Below are positions 43,211 to 50,641 of a stretch of DNA of 64,000 nt, piece after piece. Source of the stretch: JAAYBQ01 sp035403465 (lineage in GTDB: Bacteria > Spirochaetota > UBA4802 > UBA5550); the NCBI GenBank assembly GCA_035403465.1, contig DAONFG010000009.1:1-64000 (forward strand), in the 5' to 3' direction. The position numbers and the translations under genes are program-made. How positions within the stretch are numbered: the first letter of the stretch is position 1; each line of letters starts with the position of its first letter. The notes below the pieces were generated by a model, which did no database searches, was not told the DNA's origin, and saw only the letters and a program-made list of their open reading frames with translations.

Positions 43211-44178
43211 TTATGGATAGCTGCAGTTTCTATAAAGACAGGAATAAACTTTTCGAGTTCCTCGATTATGCATATATCTGAATGACTGAATATGGCTGCT
43301 CCAGGGTCACGGTTGATCGATACCACTGTTCCTGAATCCTTCATCCCGGCGATATGCTGAGGTGAACCTGATATTCCGCATGCGACATAGAGCAGGGGCG
43401 AAACCTTTTTCCCGGTGAGCCCTACCTGGTACCTGTATTCTATCCACCCGTTGTCGCATAACACGCGCGATCCTGCAATTGAAGATTTAGGGAAGAGTGC
43501 GGCCATTGACCTGATCAACTCAAGGTTCTCCTGTTTTCCTGTTCCGCGACCTGCGGAGATTATAACCTCGGCATTTTCCAGTTCCGGATTATTCTCGGAG
43601 GTGTCGGTAACCGTAATGTGTGATGTCGACTCCAGGCTGATGTCGTGTTCCATAAACCCGACGCTGCCGTAATCAGCTGCGGTCTCACCAGAACTGAAAG
43701 CACCGGGCATGACTGTTATTACCAGCGGGACTTCACCCGTCTCGTAAGCCATTTCGATCTTACCGTGAAACCCGGCGCGCCTGAACCGTGGTTTGCCCTC
43801 CGATGTTTCCACTCCCGTGACCGATGTTATGCATGAAGCACCAAGAATTGCTGCAACGCGCGGTGCATAATCATAGCCAGCCGATGTGTGCGGAATAATA
43901 ACAAGGTCCGGACTTAATTTCTGTGATGCTGCAAGAGCGGCCTTTGTCCATGCCTCGGCGGAGTAGTGCATGAACGCGCTGCCATCGACTGCCAGCAGGT
44001 CTGCCCCGTGGATCGGTCCGGGATTTATTTTATTGCACGGCATCACGGCAGTTATCCGGCAGTGAGCCCCATCAGCAATTTTCAGCGCACAGTTTATCAT
44101 CTCGGCGTCGAGTGATGAGGCAGGATCCCGGGGTTCGCACATTATCATTATTATATAACTCATAGTACCATCCGTCAT
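43198..44178 (-). CDS. etfA: electron transfer flavoprotein, alpha subunit
   Basis: A 326-residue FAD-binding subunit. The N-terminal ETF domain (about 5-190) is poorly conserved; the C-terminal FAD domain is clear: VIISAGRGTGKQENLELI, then the signature YQVGLTGKKVSPLLYVACGISGSPQHIAGMKDSGTVVSINRDPGAAIF. ETF carries electrons from acyl-CoA dehydrogenases to the respiratory chain. It begins 13 bases after etfB. The pair diverges from the acyl-CoA dehydrogenase operon and probably serves it. Confidence 0.95.
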   Translation of the reverse strand: MTDGTMSYIIMIMCEPRDPASSLDAEMINCALKIADGAHCRITAVMPCNKINPGPIHGADLLAVDGSAFMHYSAEAWTKAALAASQKLSPDLVIIPHTSAGYDYAPRVAAILGASCITSVTGVETSEGKPRFRRAGFHGKIEMAYETGEVPLVITVMPGAFSSGETAADYGSVGFMEHDISLESTSHITVTDTSENNPELENAEVIISAGRGTGKQENLELIRSMAALFPKSSIAGSRVLCDNGWIEYRYQVGLTGKKVSPLLYVACGISGSPQHIAGMKDSGTVVSINRDPGAAIFSHSDICIIEELEKFIPVFIETAAIHNQKK

Positions 44179-44191
44179 GCGCTGCGTTGTT

Positions 44192-44968
44192 TCATATCAA
44201 AGACTTTTTGTGAAGTATCTGCCACAATGATTCAGCTTTTTCTTTTATTGTTCCCTGCAGGACAGTACCTGCGCGCTGAGGCCTTGCGTCGAGCACCTTG
44301 ATTACGGATTCGTAATGTCCCGGCCGGATTTTATCGTGCGACCTGATTTCGGTTATCACGGCAGTTTTGGCCCTCATTACATTAGAGAGCGAGGGGTAGC
44401 GCGGCCTGTTTATCCCTGACTGTAGAGTTACGAGTGCAGGGAGCCTCAGATCCATGGAGCATTCAGAAGATCCGTCAAGTTCCCGTACCACATGTATCAT
44501 CATATTAACGGGGTCGATTTCCAGTTTAATGACACCTGCTGCAGACGGGTAACCGAGCAATGCGGCAACCATGGGCCCGGTCTGGCCTGACATCATGTCT
44601 TCGGACATAACTCCTGTTATTATTAAGTCGTAGCGCATACTGCTGCAGAATGCAGTGATCAGGTGTGCTTTTAATGAGGGGCTTATGTACGCGTTTTCAT
44701 CGAGATATATGTGAATCCCACTGTCTGCGCCCATCTCTATCCCGCGCCTGACCGCGTGCTCAACCCTCCCGGGTCCTACAGAGAGTATGTCAACTTCTGT
44801 TCCGGGATAAGATTCTTTTATGCGCAGTGCCTCTTCGATGGCATGTTCATCAAAGCGGTTAATTCTGAAAGCGGTGTGTTCGCCGTATTCAGCCCAGGTG
44901 CCGTTCCTGTTAATTACGGGTTTCGATTCTGCGTCAGCCAGCTGTTTTATGCAAACTAAAATGCGCAT
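44192..44968 (-). CDS. etfB: electron transfer flavoprotein, beta subunit
   Basis: About 258 residues starting at the ATG at 44966-44968 behind GAAGGTGAAA; a GTG two codons earlier is possible. MRILVCIKQLADAESKPVI, FRINRFDEHAIEEALRIKE, DLIITGVMSEDMMSGQTGPMVAALLG and the ETF-beta signature region RPRYPSLSNVMRAKTAVI identify the AMP-binding subunit. It is transcribed away from the acyl-CoA dehydrogenase operon, sharing a 229-base control region with a palindromic operator candidate. Confidence 0.94.
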   Translation of the reverse strand: MRILVCIKQLADAESKPVINRNGTWAEYGEHTAFRINRFDEHAIEEALRIKESYPGTEVDILSVGPGRVEHAVRRGIEMGADSGIHIYLDENAYISPSLKAHLITAFCSSMRYDLIITGVMSEDMMSGQTGPMVAALLGYPSAAGVIKLEIDPVNMMIHVVRELDGSSECSMDLRLPALVTLQSGINRPRYPSLSNVMRAKTAVITEIRSHDKIRPGHYESVIKVLDARPQRAGTVLQGTIKEKAESLWQILHKKSLI

Positions 44969-45003
44969 TTTCACCTTCGGTTGTACTGTTGTGCATAATT
45001 TTT

Positions 45004-45028
45004 ATACCCGCGTGTGCGGGAATGACAG
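45004..45028. repeat. REP-like palindrome in the etfB leader
   Basis: CCCGC (45007-45011) and GCGGG (45016-45020) followed by AATGACAGG match the repeat units at 6183-6207 and 7749-7834. It lies about 40 bases upstream of the etfB start. Confidence 0.6.
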
Positions 45029-45054
45029 GATTTTATCCGTAATTTAATGCAAAA

Positions 45055-45083
45055 TTGAAATTCGTCATTCGTGTCAATATAAT
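45055..45083 (+). promoter_or_regulatory. consensus promoter P1 of the acyl-CoA dehydrogenase operon
   Basis: TTGAAA (45055-45060), a 17-base spacer and a perfect TATAAT (45078-45083). Transcription would begin near 45090, ahead of the palindrome at 45127, which could then act as a roadblock operator. Confidence 0.65.
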
Positions 45084-45126
45084 ATAATCAGTAATAATTC
45101 CTGTATTAAAAAAAATCAATAAAAAA

Positions 45127-45138
45127 ACGGACGTCCGT
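45127..45138. promoter_or_regulatory. perfect palindrome, candidate TetR operator
   Basis: ACGGACGTCCGT is a perfect 12-bp palindrome flanked by an A-run on the left and a T-run on the right, extending the dyad imperfectly. It lies between two promoters, 60 bases before the first gene of an operon that encodes a TetR-family regulator. TetR-type operators of this XCGGACGTCCGX form are common near acyl-CoA genes, so it is probably the binding site of the product of 47131-47829. Confidence 0.65.
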
Positions 45139-45149
45139 CTTTTTTTTTC

Positions 45150-45178
45150 TTGACTCTGCCGATGTAAAAGGGTATTTT
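45150..45178 (+). promoter_or_regulatory. second promoter P2 of the operon
   Basis: TTGACT (45150-45155), a 17-base spacer and TATTTT (45173-45178) lie directly after the palindrome and 20 bases before the ATG. A repressor on the palindrome would touch the -35. Confidence 0.5.
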
Positions 45179-45197
45179 TTTCCCATGGAGACGGTTA

Positions 45198-45911
45198 ATG
45201 GGTGAAATAACTTTTATCCGGCACGGGCAGGCATCATTCGGCAAGGGTGATTACGATGTTCTGTCAGAGAAGGGCAGGGACCAGTCAGCGATCATGGCGC
45301 GTTACCTCGCGGACTGCGGCATGGAATTCGGTGCTGCATACTCCGGGACACTGAAGAGGCAGAAGGATACAGCTGATATCATACTGCAGGTCATGGACAG
45401 CTCCGGGTCAGTAAAGGTCCCGCAGCTTGTGGAGAATGAAGGTTTCAATGAGTACCATTCCGACGAAATAATGCGATACTATGTTCCGATTGTTGCTGCT
45501 GAAGATGCTGCCATGATTCCCCTTCTCGAAAAGATATTCACTGACAGGAAATCATTCCAGCTGATATTCGAGAGGGTAATTTCGAAGTGGGTAGCAGGAG
45601 AATCTCCATCTGATGGTGTCGAGGGATGGTCAAGGTTCAGGCAGAGGGTTGATGAATCATTAAAGTCTATCATAAACGCGAATGGAAAGGATGGTAACAT
45701 CGTGGTGTTCTCGTCGGGCGGAGTGATATCTGCATCAGTTCAGATCGCCACAGGCATGTCGCCCTTCGAGGCGATGAGGCTGGGATGGGGGCTTGTCAAC
45801 TGCTCGCTGACCAGGTTCAGGTACGGCAGTTCGGGCCTCATAGTGCATTCATTCAACAACTACGCACATTTTGAAATGAATAATTTAAGGGAATTTATAA
45901 CATACAGGTAG
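45198..45911 (+). CDS. histidine phosphatase superfamily protein lacking the second catalytic His
   Basis: A 237-residue protein of the phosphoglycerate-mutase-like fold. The N-terminal RHG (Arg8, His9) with the conserved YSGTLKRQKDTADI arginine loop is intact. The usual second motif (SHGG-type) reads VVFSSGGVISA, so the second catalytic histidine is replaced by Ser. It may be a weak or altered phosphatase. It is first in the operon with acyl-CoA dehydrogenase and an APH-type kinase; members like this often travel with those genes, suggesting removal or handling of a phosphate on an acyl group, or a non-catalytic role. Confidence 0.83.
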   Translation: MGEITFIRHGQASFGKGDYDVLSEKGRDQSAIMARYLADCGMEFGAAYSGTLKRQKDTADIILQVMDSSGSVKVPQLVENEGFNEYHSDEIMRYYVPIVAAEDAAMIPLLEKIFTDRKSFQLIFERVISKWVAGESPSDGVEGWSRFRQRVDESLKSIINANGKDGNIVVFSSGGVISASVQIATGMSPFEAMRLGWGLVNCSLTRFRYGSSGLIVHSFNNYAHFEMNNLREFITYR

Positions 45912-45921
45912 GGAGGAGTTT

Positions 45922-47124
45922 ATGGATTTTGAAATATCGGACAAAATGAAAGCTGTCACGGGGATGATAAACGAGTTCGTTGACAAGGAGCTTATTCCGC
46001 TTGAGCACGATTTTTTAACCGGGGATTTCAGGAAGCTTGAACCTGTGATCGAAGAGAAACGTAAAATGGTCAGGCAGATGGAGCTGTGGGCGCCTAACCA
46101 GGATAAAGAATACGGCGGCATGGGACTCAACCTTGTGGAGCACGGCCTTGTGTCAGAGGCTCTGGGCAGAAGCCCCATGGGACACTATGCTTTCAACTGC
46201 CAGGCACCTGACGCTGGAAATATGGAGATATTGCACAAGTTTGGAACAGAGGAACAGAAGGAGAAATACCTGAAACCGCTTGTTGCAGGTAAGATACGCA
46301 GCTGTTTTTCCATGACAGAGGTGGAGATGCCGGGATCGAACCCGGTTATGATGGACACTACCGCTGTTAAGGACGGGAGTGACTACATAATAAACGGCCA
46401 GAAGTGGTATTCCACGGCAGCTGACGGTTCCCAGTTTTCAATATGCATGGCTGTTACAAATCCTGATGCGTCACCTTACCTCAGGGCCAGCATGATCATA
46501 GTTCCCACAGACAATCCGGGTTTTAACCTTGTACGGAACATACCGGTCATGGGACACGAGGGGAGCGGATACTTCAGCCACGCTGAGGTGCTCTTTCAGT
46601 CGTGCAGGGTCCCCCAGAGCAACCTGCTGGGGCCCGAGGGTCAGGGATTTGTAATTGCGCAGGAGAGGCTGGGGCCGGGCCGAATTCACCATTGCATGAG
46701 GTGGATTGGTGTATGCAACAGGGCGTTCGAGCTGATGTGCAGAAGGGTCAACCAGAGGATGATTTCGCCTGACGGGAAGACACTTGCGACAAAGCAGATA
46801 ATCCAGGCCATGGTTGCAGATTCAGCGGCCGAGATACAGGCTGCCAAGCTCATGACACTGCATGCCGCATGGAGGATAGACAACCTGGGACAAAAAGCAG
46901 CCAAGGTGGATATTTCACTCATTAAATTTTACGTGGCGAATGTCATGCAGAACGTAATAGACAGGGCACTGCAGGTTCACGGCGGTCTCGGCATGACCGA
47001 TGATACAATCCTCGCCTTCTTCTTCAGGCATGAACGCGCTGCAAGGATATATGATGGCGCGGACGAGGTTCACAGGATGAACGTGGCCAAAACCATACTC
47101 AAAGAATATGAAAAGAAAATATAG
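45922..47124 (+). CDS. acyl-CoA dehydrogenase, ACAD10/ACAD11- or LvaC-like
   Basis: A 400-residue FAD enzyme. The N-terminal helical domain, CFSMTEVEMPGSNPVMMDT (FAD/substrate motif), DYIINGQKWYSTAADGSQFSICMAV, the VHGGLGMTDDTILAFFF region and RAARIYDGADEVHRMNVAKTIL give the family. The residue at the usual catalytic Glu position (MCAD YEGT) is Asp378 in YDGADEVH, as in the DGPDEVH version of ACAD10/11-like enzymes. In that group the partner kinase domain, here a separate gene, phosphorylates 4-hydroxyacyl-CoA. Electrons would go to the divergent EtfAB. Eleven bases follow the phosphatase gene. Confidence 0.92.
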   Translation: MDFEISDKMKAVTGMINEFVDKELIPLEHDFLTGDFRKLEPVIEEKRKMVRQMELWAPNQDKEYGGMGLNLVEHGLVSEALGRSPMGHYAFNCQAPDAGNMEILHKFGTEEQKEKYLKPLVAGKIRSCFSMTEVEMPGSNPVMMDTTAVKDGSDYIINGQKWYSTAADGSQFSICMAVTNPDASPYLRASMIIVPTDNPGFNLVRNIPVMGHEGSGYFSHAEVLFQSCRVPQSNLLGPEGQGFVIAQERLGPGRIHHCMRWIGVCNRAFELMCRRVNQRMISPDGKTLATKQIIQAMVADSAAEIQAAKLMTLHAAWRIDNLGQKAAKVDISLIKFYVANVMQNVIDRALQVHGGLGMTDDTILAFFFRHERAARIYDGADEVHRMNVAKTILKEYEKKI

Positions 47125-47130
47125 AGGGTA

Positions 47131-47829
47131 ATGCGTTCTGCCATGACATATAACGAGTTTAAAAAAATTGTGAATATCTCGAAGGAGGACATCTCCGGAC
47201 AGATTCTTGAACAGAACCGTGATTCTATCAAGGTGAAGAAGGAGAAGAAGGTAATCGAAAACCTGATAAAAATTTTCGATGCCACACTCGAGATATGCAG
47301 CAAGAAAAGTTTCCAGGCAATGAGTATAAGGGACCTTGCAGCGCAGTCGGGCTTAAGCCGCGGAGCGCTCTACTCCTATTTCACGAACAAGGAGGAGCTC
47401 CTTAACCTGATCCAGATGCAGGGCAGGCAGATTGCATACAGGGTGCTTACAGAACAGATATCAACCACCCGTGGGCCTGTTGAGCAGCTCAGGATGGCGA
47501 TCAAATCGCACATCTACCTGAGCGAGGCCATGCAGACATGGTTTTATTTCACCTACATCGAGGCAAGGAACCTGTCAAAGACTGAACAGAAAAAGGCAAT
47601 CGAAAGCGAGCTGCAGACTGAGGCGATTTTTGTGGATATAATCAACTCCGGGATTAAGGAAAAAATTTTTGCCGGCGACAACGTGGTTCTAACAGCATCT
47701 GTGATAAAGGCCATGCTCCAGGACTGGTACCTGAAGAGGTGGAAGTATACGCAGAGGAAGGTCTCTGTTGATGAATATGCAGAATTTGTAATTAAAGTGA
47801 CCGAGGCATCGCTGCTTCGTAAAAAATAA
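47131..47829 (+). CDS. TetR-family transcriptional regulator
   Basis: A 232-residue regulator. After a 40-residue N-terminal extension, the TetR DNA-binding helix-turn-helix is clear (about 42-92: IENLIKIFDATLEICSKKSF, AMSIRDLAAQSGLSRGALYSYFTNKEELL). The C-terminal helical domain would bind a ligand, presumably an acyl-CoA as in FadR/PsrA-type TetR proteins. It lies within the operon it likely controls, giving autoregulation through the palindrome at 45127. The start is the ATG at 47131 after GAGGG, with an alternative at 47143. Confidence 0.93.
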   Translation: MRSAMTYNEFKKIVNISKEDISGQILEQNRDSIKVKKEKKVIENLIKIFDATLEICSKKSFQAMSIRDLAAQSGLSRGALYSYFTNKEELLNLIQMQGRQIAYRVLTEQISTTRGPVEQLRMAIKSHIYLSEAMQTWFYFTYIEARNLSKTEQKKAIESELQTEAIFVDIINSGIKEKIFAGDNVVLTASVIKAMLQDWYLKRWKYTQRKVSVDEYAEFVIKVTEASLLRKK

Positions 47830-47839
47830 GGAGGATGGT

Positions 47840-48910
47840 ATGAGTGATGTAACTGACCGCGCCACTTCGATTCGAAGCGGCGAGGAACTCGACGCAAAGA
47901 AAGTTCTTGAGTACCTGAAAGATAATATCCCGGGACTTAGCGGTGATATTGAAATAAAGCAGTTCCCCAGCGGCTTCTCGAACCTGACCTACTCGGTTAA
48001 AGTGGGCAGCCGCGAAATGGTGCTGCGCAGGCCGCCGTTCGGAAAGAAGGCAAAGACCGCGCACGACATGGGGCGCGAGTTTAAAATACTGAGCGCGCTG
48101 AAGCCCGTGTTCCCCTACTGCCCGGAACCTGTTCTGTACACAGAGGACGAAAACATAATGGGATGCCCCTTCTATCTCATGGAACGAATACAGGGCATAA
48201 TTCTCCGCAAGGATCTGCCGAAGGGGATGGAGCTGAATCCGAAGGACGCGCGCACTCTAAGCGAAAACCTGATAACAATATTATGCAAACTGCATTCGGT
48301 GGATTACACAAAGGCGGGGCTCGCGGATTTCGGCAAACCCGAAGGTTATGTAAAACGCCAGGTCGATGGGTGGAGCGGCAGGTACAGGGACGCGAAGACT
48401 CCCGATGCGCCTGATTTTGAAAAGGTAATGCAGTGGCTCCATGACAAGATGCCGGGAGAGTCCGGGATAGTGGGGATTATCCACAATGACTACAAGTTTG
48501 ACAACGCCGTGCTTGATCAGTCCAACCCCACCGAGATAATCGGCATACTTGACTGGGAGATGGCAACACTGGGAGATCCGCTAATGGACCTGGGTTCGTC
48601 GCTGGGATACTGGGTCGAGAAGGACGATCCCGCATCGATGCAGCCGTTAAGACAGATGCCCACTAACCTTGAAGGGATGCTCACAAGAAAGGAACAGGTG
48701 GCGCTGTATAGCGAGCTCATGGGTGTGAAGATCGACAACTTCGATTTTTATTACTGCTTCGGACTGTTCAGGCTTGCGGTTATCGCGCAGCAGATCTACT
48801 ACAGGTTCTACAACGGGCAGACAAAAGATGAAAGATTCAGGATGCTCATATTCGCAATAAAGATTCTTGAAGCAACGGCGCTTAATGTAATTGCGAAATC
48901 TGATCTGTAA
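47840..48910 (+). CDS. APH-family acyl-CoA-linked kinase (ACAD10/11 N-domain, LvaA-like)
   Basis: A 356-residue aminoglycoside-phosphotransferase-fold protein. The nucleotide loop KQFPSGFSNLTYSVKV, Arg/Lys-rich MVLRRPPFGKKAKTAHDMGREF, the catalytic loop IIHNDYKFDN (His215, Asp217, Asn221 region) and metal-binding ILDWEMATLGDP (Asp238) are all intact. This subgroup is the kinase domain of ACAD10/ACAD11 and LvaA of Pseudomonas, which phosphorylates the 4-hydroxyl of 4-hydroxyacyl-CoA; it is not a drug-resistance enzyme. An AAGGAGG site precedes the ATG. It sits between the TetR and 3-hydroxyacyl-CoA dehydrogenase genes. Confidence 0.9.
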   Translation: MSDVTDRATSIRSGEELDAKKVLEYLKDNIPGLSGDIEIKQFPSGFSNLTYSVKVGSREMVLRRPPFGKKAKTAHDMGREFKILSALKPVFPYCPEPVLYTEDENIMGCPFYLMERIQGIILRKDLPKGMELNPKDARTLSENLITILCKLHSVDYTKAGLADFGKPEGYVKRQVDGWSGRYRDAKTPDAPDFEKVMQWLHDKMPGESGIVGIIHNDYKFDNAVLDQSNPTEIIGILDWEMATLGDPLMDLGSSLGYWVEKDDPASMQPLRQMPTNLEGMLTRKEQVALYSELMGVKIDNFDFYYCFGLFRLAVIAQQIYYRFYNGQTKDERFRMLIFAIKILEATALNVIAKSDL

Positions 48911-48950
48911 CATACAGCCGGTGTATATTGAAAAACGTAAGGAGATGTTT

Positions 48951-49859
48951 ATGAATATAGATGATATTAAAAAAGTAGTGCTGCTGGGAGCGGGAACAAT
49001 GGGGCAGCAGATAAGTGTACCATGCTCGCTTTCCGGTTATGATGTCGTTATATATGACATCAATGAGGATGCGCTCAAAAAGGCAATGGACAGGATACCG
49101 GAAATTTTTAACGGTTTTGTTTTGTGGAAGAAGTGCACACGGGAAGAGGCTGATGCAGCGCTGAAGCGTATTTCAACCACTACCGATCCTGAACTTGCTG
49201 CAAAGAACGCTGATATCATAAACGAGTCGGTTCCTGAGAAACCTGACCTGAAGGTGAAGATATTTTCACAGTTCAACAAGCTCTGTCCTGAACGGACTAT
49301 ATTCACAACCAATACATCAACACTGATGCCGTCGATGATTGCTGATGCTACAGGGAGGCCTGAAAAATTCCTGGCGCTTCATTACCATGACGTGAGCATG
49401 ACCAATGTTGTAGATATTATGCCGCACCCCGGTACCTCGAAGGAGGCGGTGCAGCTTGTGAAGGAGTTTGCTGTAAGGACCGGTATGCTGCCTATCATGC
49501 TTGAAAAGGAGCATTCGGGCTACGTCTTCAATTTCATGATCGGCGCAGTGTTCACTGCGGCGCTTACGCTGAAGACAAGGAATGTTGCGTCAATCGAGGA
49601 TATAGACAGGTCGTGGATGGGGGTCACCCGCATGATGTTCGGGCCTTTCGGCCTCATGGACAGCATAGGCCTGGACACGATGCTCAGCTTTACCGAGTTC
49701 TGGGCTGAAAAGAATAACGACAACCACTGGCGTAAACACGCTGCATTGCTGCGCAGTTACGTTGAAAAGGGGCATCTTGGTAAAAAGACGAAGAAGGGTT
49801 TCTATGATTATCCGAAGCCTGCATTCATGCAGCCGGAATTTCTTAAAGGTGTAAAATAA
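48951..49859 (+). CDS. 3-hydroxyacyl-CoA dehydrogenase (NAD-binding, HbdA/FadB-type)
   Basis: About 302 residues from the ATG at 48951, with AAGGAG seven bases upstream; an earlier in-frame start at 48891 lies in the previous gene. The NAD loop is VVLLGAGTMGQQIS, the Asp acceptor VVIYDINED follows, then IINESVPEKPDLK, TNTSTLMPS and the catalytic-His region LALHYHDVSMTNVVDIMPHPGTS. The C-terminal dimer domain has MIGAVFTAALTL and KKGFYDYP. It would oxidise 3-hydroxyacyl-CoA to 3-oxoacyl-CoA, the expected next step after the kinase/ACAD pair. Confidence 0.9.
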   Translation: MNIDDIKKVVLLGAGTMGQQISVPCSLSGYDVVIYDINEDALKKAMDRIPEIFNGFVLWKKCTREEADAALKRISTTTDPELAAKNADIINESVPEKPDLKVKIFSQFNKLCPERTIFTTNTSTLMPSMIADATGRPEKFLALHYHDVSMTNVVDIMPHPGTSKEAVQLVKEFAVRTGMLPIMLEKEHSGYVFNFMIGAVFTAALTLKTRNVASIEDIDRSWMGVTRMMFGPFGLMDSIGLDTMLSFTEFWAEKNNDNHWRKHAALLRSYVEKGHLGKKTKKGFYDYPKPAFMQPEFLKGVK

Positions 49860-49872
49860 CAGGGGGAATAAT

Positions 49873-50637
49873 ATGATAGTTGATTTTAATCTTAAGGGAA
49901 AAATTGCAGTTGTAACAGGGGCAAGCCGGGGTATAGGCGAGAGTATCGCAAAGGCGCTCGCAGAGCAGGGCGCAGAGGTGATTATTACCAACAAAACGAT
50001 GGAGGGGCTGCCCGAGGTTGAGGCCGCGATAAAGGCCGCTGGGGGAAAGGCAATATCAAAGGCGTGTCATAACGGCATACTTGCTGAAATAGACAGCCTG
50101 TTCAAAGAGATCGAGTCAAAATACGGCAGGCTGGATATTCTTGTGAACAACGCAGCCATGAACTTTTACTTCGGCGGGATTGTTGATGCCTCGGAGGATG
50201 TGTGGAACAAGACAATGGATGTTAACCTGAAGGGAAACTTCTTCATGTGCCAGTACGGCGCGAAAATGATGATGAAGAACGGCGGCGGTTCAATTATTAA
50301 TGTTGCATCAATAAACGGGATCAGACCCGCTCCGATGCAGGGAGTCTATTCAATCACCAAGGCCGGTGTTATTGCGATGACAAAATCATTCGCCAAGGAG
50401 CTTGCTCCATACAAAGTGCGGGTGAATGCACTGCTTCCCGGACTTACCGATACAAAGTTCGCGTCGGTCATGGTGAAGAACGAAGAGCTCATGGAAAAAG
50501 TTCTTCTGCCGATGATACCGATGCATCGCCCGGCCCAGCCCGAAGAGATGTGCGGAGCGGTCCTTTACCTCGCATCAGACGCGTCGACATTCACAACCGG
50601 AGCAACTATAGTTGTGGATGGAGGGGCACTGGCCTGA
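49873..50637 (+). CDS. short-chain dehydrogenase/reductase (classical SDR)
   Basis: A 254-residue oxidoreductase. The cofactor loop VTGASRGIGESIAKAL, NNAAMNF, catalytic Ser in NVASINGIRP, the YSITKAG (Tyr-x3-Lys) and the C-terminal GATIVVDGGALA identify a classical SDR of the FabG/glucose-dehydrogenase type. A GGGGGAATAAT site precedes the ATG. It is the last gene of the operon; in Lva-type pathways an SDR interconverts 4-oxo- and 4-hydroxyacyl-CoA, which would fit here. The stop is only four bases from the end of the convergent RuBisCO-like gene. Confidence 0.9.
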   Translation: MIVDFNLKGKIAVVTGASRGIGESIAKALAEQGAEVIITNKTMEGLPEVEAAIKAAGGKAISKACHNGILAEIDSLFKEIESKYGRLDILVNNAAMNFYFGGIVDASEDVWNKTMDVNLKGNFFMCQYGAKMMMKNGGGSIINVASINGIRPAPMQGVYSITKAGVIAMTKSFAKELAPYKVRVNALLPGLTDTKFASVMVKNEELMEKVLLPMIPMHRPAQPEEMCGAVLYLASDASTFTTGATIVVDGGALA

Positions 50638-50641
50638 ACAT

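Noticed and set aside
46325..46345. GGGATCGAACCCGG resembling the 3' end of a reverse-strand tRNA
   Set aside because: It is inside the acyl-CoA dehydrogenase coding sequence (MPGSNPV) and no cloverleaf can be formed around it.
47840..48910. Aminoglycoside resistance gene
   Set aside because: The APH fold is that of the ACAD10/11-type acyl-CoA-linked kinases, in an acyl-CoA operon; nothing suggests drug resistance.
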